From Cerioporus squamosus (lineage: Eukaryota > Basidiomycota > Agaricomycetes > Polyporales > Polyporaceae), in contig JABYQS010000898.1 in assembly GCA_022592435.1 (NCBI GenBank), positions 1 to 11,546 of the forward strand: 11,546 bases of DNA. The letters run 5' to 3'. Position 1 is the first letter of the stretch. Each line of letters opens with the position of its first letter. The notes beneath the pieces were generated by a model that ran no database searches, was not told the DNA's origin, and was given only the letters and a program-made list of their open reading frames with translations. A program made the translations under genes and the position numbers. Below are positions 1 to 7,114 of this stretch, one piece after another.

Positions 1-560
1 GAGTAGCAGGCGGAGATAGCTGTTAACGCGTTCCACCGCGGCGAGAACTGATCCTGCCAGTGACCATCAACTCGCTGAACTTCTGAGAGGGCAGAAACGT
101 ACCACGCAACGCCTTTGTAAGCAGACATGTATTTCCGAAGCCGGGAAGGTGCGACCACGGATTTACTGCCCCTAGACTCTGCCAGTGAAGGCACTCATGA
201 ACAGGCAAGCCATCTCATGTCGGACGCGTTCACGTTTGATGTTCATAGCGGTAGCAGATGCCTCGGTAGGCGCGATGTGTTCCTGAAGAGTCTCGTGAGG
301 ACGCACAACCGATAGTCTGATGCCGCAGACTTGTGCACAGTCTCTCAGCGCAGGCACCGCCCTCGAAGTTCACTGGCAAGTTTCAAAACAACCTCGTGCG
401 GAGTTGGCTAGGAGACACGTGCAATTCAACAACACCGCCCGAGGATAAAGTGATTAAAAATGACGAACCTTGCACATTGGACTCAATGCAACCACCTGTG
501 AGTGCACGGCAGTTCATCTCCCGCCGTTCAAGCCAGGAAAGGAGATGGCGTCGGGTACGT
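1..560. other. Left-edge stretch without a recognisable gene
   Basis: I see no convincing gene here. Short ORFs exist on both strands but none resembles a known family and no consistent splice pattern joins them. One item is worth recording: on the minus strand an ATG at 128-126 opens a frame that stays open for 42 codons to the window edge, starting MSAYKGVAWY and rich in Trp. It could be the first exon of a leftward gene divergent from the UBE2S gene, or chance; I put that at about 15 percent. Two ACGCGT boxes lie at 26-31 and 224-229. The rest may be intergenic DNA or the flank of a gene to the left. Confidence 0.4.
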
Positions 561-564
561 ATGC

Positions 565-579
565 CGTGACGTCACGCGT
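565..579. promoter_or_regulatory. CRE-like palindrome overlapping an MluI cell-cycle box
   Basis: A 12-bp perfect palindrome CGTGACGTCACG (565-576) contains the full TGACGTCA site bound by bZIP factors of the ATF/CREB type, and runs directly into ACGCGT (574-579), the core of the fungal MBF (MCB) G1/S element. It sits about 110 nt before the start codon of the UBE2S-like gene, within the expected promoter distance. A cell-cycle element would make sense for an APC/C-linked E2, but the motif is short, GC-rich, and seen only once at this position, so function is inference. Confidence 0.4.
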
Positions 580-688
580 CACGGCGGGCGGCTGGTCGTG
601 TCGGAGATGAATCGGGCGCCACACTGGTTGACTTCTGACCAACAACTTCAACTTCCCGCTAACCACGCCCCTCCTGCCCTCCGCACCC

Positions 689-1842
689 ATGGTATGTCCC
701 TGAATACCCATCCGATGGTTTTTATGTACTTACTGCCGCTCTCTGCGTAGTCTGTTCCCCCTGCCGTCCTCCGCCGCTTGATGCGCGAGCTCAGCGAGCT
801 CCGAACCAACCCACCCGACGGCATACGCGTCGTCGTGAACGAAGACAACATGCTGGACGTGACGGGCATCGTCGAGGGTCCCGGTGCGTGCCTTTTAGCA
901 GTTTCTTGCTTCCTGACACGCTGCTGACGCGTCGTTGCGCAGAGGGCACGCCCTACGCAGGTGGCTACTTTAGGGTTAGGTTCAACTTCACAGAAGAGTT
1001 TCCCGCAGCCCCGCCCAAGTGTACGCGTTGAGACTCCTGGTTCTAGCTACGTCTGTTTTAGAACGCTGACCCGCGTCGTGACTCTCCAGGCTGGTTCGCG
1101 ACGAAGATCTTCCACCCCAACGTGTCGACTGCCGGCGAGATCTGTGTCAACACGCTCAAGAAGGACTGGAAGTCCACCTACGGCATCGGGCACATCCTTG
1201 TAACGGTGAAGTGCCTTCTCATCTACCCGAATCCCGAGTCTGCGCTCGACGAGGAGGCCGGGAAGCTCTTGCTGGAGGACTACAATAGCTATTGTGAGCG
1301 TGCGAGGCTGATCACGAGCGTACATGCGACGCCCAAGGTGCGTGGCCAGATATCATCAGTCGGCTCTGCAGTTCACCGTCTCTGCACACTAGGTCCGGCC
1401 AGCCGAGTTTAACACTCCCTCACGTTCAGAAACTCCCTCAGCGCCATCTACCTCTGCGTCAGCGTCTACCTCCACGTCCTCTACCCCCAACCCCACTTCT
1501 TCGTCTGCTACCGTTGCCAGTGCTCCCGCTGCCACGGCGAAGGCTCCTACGACGACGTCCGCTCCTGCGGTATCCTCGAAACCTCCCTCCATCACCTCCC
1601 AACCACTGCACCCGTCAACACCCAACACGTACCCCCCAACTGCCGTTCCCCCGTCCCTGTCCCCCGGAAAGGGCACATCCTCGAAGGAGCGCCACGTATC
1701 TCCCTCGCCGCTTGGAACGGCCGACGCGAACGTTGCCGTTGGTGTGCAGCCCGCCTCGGGCGGTACGAAAGCTGTCAAGCGGGCGGCAGTCGCAAGTGGC
1801 GCCGGGGGTGAGAAGCGGAAGAAGGCACTCAAGCGACTGTAG
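689..1842 (+). CDS. UBE2S: UBE2S-type ubiquitin-conjugating enzyme E2
   Basis: Coding exons are 689-691, 751-883, 943-1020, 1090-1337 and 1393-1842; the introns (59, 59, 69 and 55 nt) are GT-AG and all phases agree, giving 303 aa. Residues 2-154 are a UBC fold. PPDGIRV (22-28), [11 protein letters not shown] (43-53), the KIFHPN signature (77-82) and [12 protein letters not shown] (87-98) match animal UBE2S closely, and Cys90 is the expected catalytic thioester cysteine. [18 protein letters not shown] (119-136) is the typical helix. Residues 155-303 are a Ser/Thr/Pro/Ala-rich, presumably disordered tail ending in the basic stretch [10 protein letters not shown], very like the ALRRL end of human UBE2S that docks on APC2/APC4. 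UBE2S extends Lys11-linked chains on substrates of the anaphase-promoting complex. The first coding exon is only the ATG; ATG 781 inside exon 2 is a possible but worse start because it removes the conserved PPAVLRRL segment. The family identity is near certain; the APC/C role is inferred from the tail. Confidence 0.93.
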
Positions 1843-2040
1843 TTTCTTGTCTCGCATCTCGTATGCACCACGCCGACTTCACCTCAAAGTCTTGCGGCAC
1901 AAACGCTCCTCGCGCGCCTCGCAACTGTATGCCACTCGGAACGGCCTGGAATCTCACTCACGCCCAGGACATGGCCCGCTGCTCATGGATCCTCGGATTG
2001 TGGCGGACGCTGTCTCTCACCCATCTCCTAGGATCTTCCA

Positions 2041-2058
2041 TATGTATGTATGTATGTG
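2041..2058. repeat. TATG tetranucleotide microsatellite
   Basis: Four perfect TATG units followed by TG, about 200 nt after the UBE2S stop codon. It probably lies in or just after the 3' UTR. Such short arrays are polymorphic in length; no function is implied. Confidence 0.8.
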
Positions 2059-2505
2059 TTGTTATGATTACATGCTTTCGCTCGTCGTCCTCCGTCCTCT
2101 CCTGGTCTCTGTTGACGTCCCCGGGCACTGCGCGGCCAGGTTGACGCCTTGCCCGCGCTCCGGCGGCCGGAGCCCAAGTAACGGTGGGATTCGATTTCGC
2201 AAATCACCGCAGGTCACCGCCTCGGAATCATCTGAAGCAATGCAGTCGATGCCGCGCAGTCTGTGGGGGCTTCCGGCTAGCGAGCAACAGAAGACATTAC
2301 GGCAATGGGTCTCCGGAACTGGCTGAAATCCTGCAACCGTCGCAGTCATACGCAGATCTATCGGAGCGAGGTACGCTGCTATTGCTCTTTTTCATGGTTG
2401 GGGAAATTGACTATACAAGCTTCTCAGCGGCTCGGTGACCATGATGTTGGGGGGTAGGTGCACTCGAGCCGAGGCAGACTTCAAGCTCATTGTCCCCAAG
2501 ATAAC

Positions 2506-2553
2506 TACGACAACGATGGACCGTGTCCGGGTTACACTCGAGATCTGCAGCAT
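2506..2553. repeat. 48-bp direct repeat, left member
   Basis: Matches 3018-3065 at 42 of 48 positions with no gap. Both begin TACGACAACG and end GCAGCAT. Five of the six differences are transitions. Together with its partner it brackets copy 1 of the 450-bp repeat, with starts 512 bp apart. It could be an end of a decayed element or an older local duplication. Confidence 0.75.
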
Positions 2554-2560
2554 GTTGACT

Positions 2561-3008
2561 GAATCTTCAGACAGAGCACTGTAAACAGTATGACTGCTCG
2601 GCCGCAAGATCACCGCCCTATGGAACTTCAAGCTTCAAGCTCTCAGCTGCGACGCTCCTATAATTGGACCCATATATTTGCGGCTGCGGCAGACCGCGCC
2701 GAGAAAAGGACGAGCTCGCCCCAAATTAGTGCTCTGGTCGTGCATACACGGCAGCACGAGATGGATGCTCAGTACTCAGGGGCATCGCGGTGATGTCTGG
2801 TGGGTGTCAACAGTCATATATGCATCTGCCATGCCTGCTGACATGCAAGCGCCACTAGCTTCCGACTCCCAAGTTGGGTGAGCGAGTCGACTCCTACGTT
2901 CTATGGCCGCATGGGAACCCAGGCTGTGCGATAGCCAGCCCTTGGCAGGAGTCACTTTGACCATTCAATTGGCGTCGCAAGCTCGCAGATTCTCCGTGCT
3001 CTCCGGTG
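2561..3008. repeat. About 450-bp direct repeat, copy 1
   Basis: This segment aligns along its whole length with 4706-5146, with many small indels. Long shared words include GGCCGCAAGATCACCGCC (2609 onward), CAACAGTCATATA, GCCTGCTGACATGCAAGCGC and GCGAGTCGACTC. By eye the identity is around three quarters. Indels are not multiples of three and any frames break differently in the two copies, so it is probably non-coding. It ends about 460 nt before the start codon of the first seven-TM gene; copy 2 ends about 510 nt before the second, which suggests it is part of the tandem duplication unit. A dispersed non-autonomous element is the alternative. I saw no clear terminal inverted repeat. Confidence 0.8.
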
Positions 3009-3017
3009 CTAGATGGT

Positions 3018-3065
3018 TACGACAACGAAAGACCGTGTTCGAGTTACACTTGAGATCCGCAGCAT
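3018..3065. repeat. 48-bp direct repeat, right member
   Basis: Partner of 2506-2553 in the same orientation, 42 of 48 identical. It starts 10 bp after copy 1 of the 450-bp repeat. No counterpart is visible next to copy 2 of that repeat. Confidence 0.75.
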
Positions 3066-3408
3066 TTCGCTGATGGCTTCGATGGCTGACAGGTTCGTAC
3101 GAACGATCTTCTCCATCTCTTCTTACACCCATCGCTGACGTTGAGGGACTATGGTCCAGTGCGCATGTGCAAGTAGGATGCAAGTTTGGGCACCGGGCAC
3201 TGCACGCGCTGCTTCTGCCTTTCCTGATGACGAGATCTCCAGGGAGTGCAACGCGATTGAGTTCGACGAGCACATACACACCGTGAGTGCCATCTCTTTG
3301 ACCAGCTCCTGACGTACTTCTCCGCAAACTAACGAGTGCACCGAAGTTGCGACGAACAGTCGAGAATAGCGAGACATCTTTCGGGGTCTGTCGACATCCG
3401 CGCGTTCG
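3066..3408. other. Upstream region of first seven-TM gene, with one exon-like ORF
   Basis: No recognised gene. A plus-strand ATG at 3151 opens 44 codons that stop exactly in phase at a consensus donor GTGAGT (3283-3288); the stretch includes AFPDDEISRECNAIEFDEH, whose acidic, mixed composition looks more protein-like than the surroundings. If spliced to an AG at 3342-3343 the frame ends at a TGA near 3416. I do not recognise the peptide and the start context is ordinary, so this may be chance or a gene relic. The rest should be promoter and 5' UTR of the gene at 3472. Confidence 0.3.
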
Positions 3409-3415
3409 CTATAAG
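3409..3415 (+). promoter_or_regulatory. TATA-like element of first seven-TM gene
   Basis: CTATAAG lies 57-63 nt before the ATG at 3472, a plausible distance for a fungal TATA box with a short 5' leader. Single motif match only; the second paralogue has no equally placed TATA. Confidence 0.35.
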
Positions 3416-3471
3416 TGAGGCATAGGGACACAGAAATGCGGGCCAAGCCTTACGTCTCTGTATTCCTCAAG

Positions 3472-4638
3472 ATGCCTTCGTCATCCGTGCAATCGGCCAC
3501 GCTGACGCCTTTGATACTACCGCCTGCTCTTCAAGCAGAGCTGGGCTCCATCGTTGATCTCCTCATCATCGAAACCGTCTTCCCCACTCTGCTCATCCCA
3601 GTCACCATCTTCCTATTCGCTTCCACAGCTTCGGAGGTCAGGAGTAAGCCCGTCTTCGTCCTCAATATCCTCGCTATCCTTCTGGGACTTGTTTTTGGAG
3701 GCGTCGCTATTGCATGTATGGTGAGTAGTGCCGCACCGTCCTTCCGTGCTCGCAGGAAGGCTGACAGAAGGCATCTAGTACCGCGTAATGTCCGGACGAG
3801 AGGTCACCCCGGAATTCATCGTTGGACTCCTCGGTCTCTACTTCTTCATCCCCGTATGCGTGCAATGCATCCTCTTCGTGAGGATTGTAGCCGTTTACCC
3901 CCCTCGTTCCCTCTCGCGGATCCGCTGCATCCTCATATACGGCTCCTTATCCGCCTTACCGATCGCACGCCTCGTCAACGTGGGCGTCGGTTTAAAGAAG
4001 ATGGAAGACGACTCGCGCGGGTCGGACGATCCGTTTGAAACAGGGACCATAGCACTGCATGTGCTTTCCGCCAAGGTCGAGCTGTTCATGAGACTGGTCT
4101 ACGACGTGTATGTGATCTCTCCCAACGTAGCACTGTACGCGGCTAACCTGACGATCGCAGAATCGCCTCGTCACTGTTCCTCCTCCGTCTGCGCGAAGGC
4201 GGTGCGCTCAAAGCCAGGGCAGCGAAGACCGACGTTACGAGTGGTGGCGGACGCAGTACGTCGATTCATATATCTCCAATGGACCCGTCTGATGGTCGCG
4301 CGCGTATGATAGTGTCATATTCTTCCCGCCTCCGTGCGCTCTTTTGGATCGCACTGACAAATTTTGTGGTCCCTGTGGTGTTCAGCATCTCCCTCCTCGT
4401 GATGGTCTTCCGCGAGAACAACGTCGTTCCCGTCATCGCGGTCCTCTCGGTGAACGTATACGTCGAGATCATGAGCGTGCTCCTCGCGACCCTCTGGTGC
4501 TCCGGGACGCGTCCAGGTACCGCCAGCCGTGCTCTCGAAGCGGGTATGATTGAGTCCATCTCGACGCTGAAGTTTGCGCCGCCAAGCGTTCTTGCTTCGC
4601 GTATCCACATGGAGCTTGACGGAGAGCAGCGGATTTGA
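3472..4638 (+). CDS. Putative seven-transmembrane protein, copy A
   Basis: Exons 3472-3720, 3779-4107, 4161-4255 and 4313-4638 with GT-AG introns of 58, 53 and 57 nt give 332 aa. Seven hydrophobic segments are visible at about residues 30-50, 60-82, 96-117, 131-153, 178-201, 235-257 and 262-285, followed by a 45-residue polar tail. A GPCR-like topology (outside N-terminus, inside tail) is likely, but no ligand class can be assigned and I see no STE2, STE3 or opsin signature. Features shared with its paralogue at 5658-6880 are LPPALQAE, ETVFPTLL, GLYFFIP, VQCILF, AVYPPR, SSLFLLRLR, LFWIALTNFVVPV and LLATLWC. These resemble uncharacterised multi-TM proteins that I associate with Agaricomycetes. 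The start was chosen because the paralogue begins with the same MPS at the same distance from LPPALQAE; an in-frame ATG at 3415 would add 19 residues absent from the paralogue. The gene looks intact. It could be a receptor or another membrane protein. Confidence 0.85.
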
Positions 4639-4705
4639 TCGAGGAAGGGTGCTGATTATGCTCGGTAGACTATCCTGTATGCGAGATGCATGCTGTGCAT
4701 TGATG

Positions 4706-5146
4706 GACTCTTCAGACAGAAAGAACAGAGCACTGTGCATAGTTCGGGTGCTTGGCCGCAAGATCACCGCCTTATCGGACTTCAGACCTCAAACTCTCAG
4801 CCTGGACCCTCCTAAAATTGGACTCATATCTATGCGGCTGCAGACTGCGCCGAGGAAACGACGAGTTCGACCGATTTTGGTGCTCTGGTTGTGCATACTG
4901 ACAGCACTGCAAGATGAATGCTCAGGGGCACCGCGATGTCTGGTAGGTTTCAACAGTCATATACGCATCTGTGCCTGCTGACATGCAAGCGCTAACTTCT
5001 GACTTCGGTGGGCGAGTCGACTCTTATGTCGTTCTGTTCCCGCATACCAACCGAGGCTGTACTCTACGAGAGCCAGCCCTCGGCAGGATTCACTTGGAAC
5101 TATTCAGATGCCTTGTGAGCTCGCAAATGCTCCCGTGCTCTCCAGT
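4706..5146. repeat. About 450-bp direct repeat, copy 2
   Basis: Same orientation as copy 1 (2561-3008), beginning 68 nt after the stop codon of the first seven-TM gene and ending about 510 nt before the start of the second. Compared with copy 1 it has an extra AAAGAAC-type insertion near its left end and several short gaps. The 48-bp repeats that bracket copy 1 are missing here. Start-to-start distance between the copies (2145 bp) nearly equals the ATG-to-ATG distance of the two genes (2186 bp), which supports a tandem segmental duplication. Confidence 0.8.
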
Positions 5147-5657
5147 TCGTGATGGGACTGCCGCACCTTGCGAGCAACATGGGGCGCCGATACTTACCTC
5201 GTAGCCATGAAGTCAGCTCTCTTACCTCCGTAGACCATAGAAACAGAGGCTCAATGCCTTCTAGTTACGTGTTCGTCTATGCCTCATTCTACGGCTCCCG
5301 ACTAGATCTGACATAGAGAAACGTTAACTATGTAGAGGAGACTTCTCACACCCACAGAAGCCTGAGGTACGAGGTCCCGGCGCAATGTGATGATTAGGTT
5401 CAGGAACCTTGAGACAGTCCGTGACATGCATCTTCACTCCTTGGTTCTTTTGACTCACGCATTCACCAGCACTCACATGAAACCTGATGTCAGCTGCACT
5501 GCTCTTCAGAAGGTGGGCCCGGGTGGGATCTCAGCGAGAAGCACACGATGCCTTGCTGTTGTCTCGTTCGCGGTTGGGTACAAAGAACAGAAGGACGCTA
5601 CCCCCGGAGGGCGTGCCCCGCCGCCATTTCATCTCGCTCCTTCTCCTTTGAAAAAAA
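5147..5657. other. Upstream region of second seven-TM gene
   Basis: No gene recognised. Unlike the flanking repeat and gene, this spacer does not visibly align with the corresponding spacer before the first paralogue (3066-3471), so the two promoters have diverged strongly or been replaced. No clear TATA box. It ends in an A8 run that forms the context of the start codon. Confidence 0.45.
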
Positions 5658-6880
5658 ATGCCCTCAACATTCGCTGTATCCGTCGACCTGGTAACCGTGG
5701 CATTGCTGCCCCCGGCCCTCCAGGCCGAGTTCGACAGCCTCGTAAATGTCCTCATCGTCGAAACCGTCTTCCCCACGCTCCTCGTCCCCTTCGGCATATG
5801 TCTGTTCATGTTCACCAAACCGGAGATCCAAAGGAAGCCCGTCTTCATACTGAATGTCCTCAGCATCATGTTCGGGCTCGTCTTCGGTGGAATCGCTATA
5901 GCGACTATGGTCAGCCTCTACCCGTCCCCAAGGTCTCGATGCCGCTGCCTACTGATCGATCGCTAGTTCCTCACCGTGTCGGGGCGCTATGTGTCCCCGG
6001 AATGGATCACAGCCCTTACGGGCCTCTATTTCTTCATCCCTCTGTGCGTTCAGTGCATCCTCTTCCTGAGGATCTTTGCCGTCTATCCACCCCGAACCAT
6101 CTCTCGACTGCTTGCCATCGCGATATACGGCATGCTCTTGGCCATGAGTGTGGCACGCGTCGTCAACATTGCCATCGTCCTCAAGGAGCTCGACGACGCT
6201 GGTCGTATGTCCGCGAATGCCTGGGCGGTCGCGACTGCCGGACGGCATATTCCCTCTATAATGGCCGAGCTGTCTATGGGACTGGTCTTCGACACGTAAG
6301 TAGGAGCTCCTACTGAATATCCGACTCTTCCGACACGCTCGCTCATGCCATCCAATAGCATCACCTCGTCTCTGTTCCTCCTCCGACTCCGCCAGGGCGG
6401 CGCGCTCAAATCCCGACCCGAGAATGACGTCGTGAGCAGTGTCGGTGGACGCAGTATGTCTGACAATCTCGAGAGTATCCTCTGAACGTATACCTGATTT
6501 CGCTCCGTGCAGTGTCGTACCCAGCCCGGCTCCGCGCGCTTTTCTGGATCGCACTCACGAACTTCGTCGTGCCCGTGATCTTTAACATCGTCCTGCTCAT
6601 CCTGGTCCACAACGAGACGTCCGCCAACATCGCCACGGTCATCGCGGTGATCTCCGTGAACGTCTACGTGCAGATCGTCAGTGGGCTCCTTGCGACCCTC
6701 TGGTGCCACTCGGTTGGGCCATACCGGGATTCGACCGCGGCGCGCGGGAAAGAGAGCCCGATGGTGGAGTCGATCGCGACGCTAAAATTCGCGTCACCGA
6801 GTACCCTCACTTCGCATATACATGTCGAAGTTGAGGCGGGGCACTCGCACACTTTCGAACGGGGAGAGGAGCTTCAGTGA
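5658..6880 (+). CDS. Putative seven-transmembrane protein, copy B
   Basis: Exons 5658-5909, 5967-6295, 6359-6453 and 6513-6880 with introns of 57, 63 and 59 nt give 347 aa. Exons 2 and 3 are exactly as long as in the paralogue at 3472-4638 (329 and 95 nt), and all three introns have the same phase. Seven hydrophobic stretches match those of copy A one for one. Most changes lie in the loop after segment 4, where copy A has an acidic EDDSRGSDD stretch, and in the C-terminal tail, which here is longer and ends with His, Glu and Gly residues (GHSHTFERGEELQ). The first intron uses GTCAGC instead of a consensus donor; reading through it would stop the protein after 102 residues, so splicing is needed. 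The start has a strong A-rich context. Function is unknown; the same caution applies as for copy A. Confidence 0.85.
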
Positions 6881-6918
6881 GGGGTCTGGATGGTCAATGT
6901 CCGGGTCCTCCTGCAGAC

Positions 6919-6946
6919 CGGGTTAAATTTCATGTAATTTTACCCG
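6919..6946. terminator. AT-rich imperfect hairpin between convergent genes
   Basis: An inverted repeat pairs CGGGTTAAATT with AATTTTACCCG around a short loop. It lies 39 nt after the stop of the second seven-TM gene and about 170 nt beyond the stop of the convergent NmrA-like gene. It may be a shared 3'-end element, since AT-rich tracts often serve polyadenylation in fungi. That role is inference. Confidence 0.3.
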
Positions 6947-7114
6947 AAGAGGAGAATGTACAATGAGATTGAGATGGAACATGAGAACGAGAAGGAAGTA
7001 GACACAGAAGGGAAACGGCGAAGGGGAGATGCGAATGTCTGGTTGAGAGGAGAAACGGTGCAAGGTGCGGAAGGCCCTTCGACATATCAGACCTTCGGCA
7101 AACGCACCCTGTAC

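Larger units (their letters stand above)
1843..2560. other. Intergenic stretch downstream of the UBE2S gene
   Basis: No recognisable gene. The first part should hold the 3' UTR and polyadenylation region of the UBE2S gene. ORFs read through here in several frames, but their codon content and lack of any family similarity argue against coding. It contains a TATG microsatellite near 2041 and the first of two 48-bp direct repeats at 2506-2553, both listed separately. Confidence 0.5.

Noticed and set aside
1389..1871. 160-codon minus-strand ORF
   Set aside because: It is the antisense of the Ser/Thr/Pro-rich last exon of the UBE2S gene; repeated codon types keep the opposite strand open.
1514..2326. 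270-codon plus-strand ORF, Pro/Arg-rich
   Set aside because: It overlaps the last UBE2S exon in another frame and continues into non-coding DNA; composition is that of a frame shadow.
3415..3471. In-frame upstream ATG extending the first seven-TM protein by 19 residues
   Set aside because: The paralogue starts at the equivalent of ATG 3472, and the TATA-like element overlaps 3415.
5395..5411. AGGTTCAGGAACCTT inverted repeat, resembling a heat-shock element
   Set aside because: Only two full GAA/TTC units are present, it lies about 250 nt before the start codon, and one such match is expected by chance.
5387..6316. 309-codon plus-strand ORF
   Set aside because: It runs in the wrong frame across exons 1 and 2 of the second seven-TM gene and through its intron; no family similarity.
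5949..6709. Two long minus-strand ORFs (about 200 codons each)
   Set aside because: Both are antisense to conserved exons of the second seven-TM gene, whose splice phases and paralogue support the plus strand.
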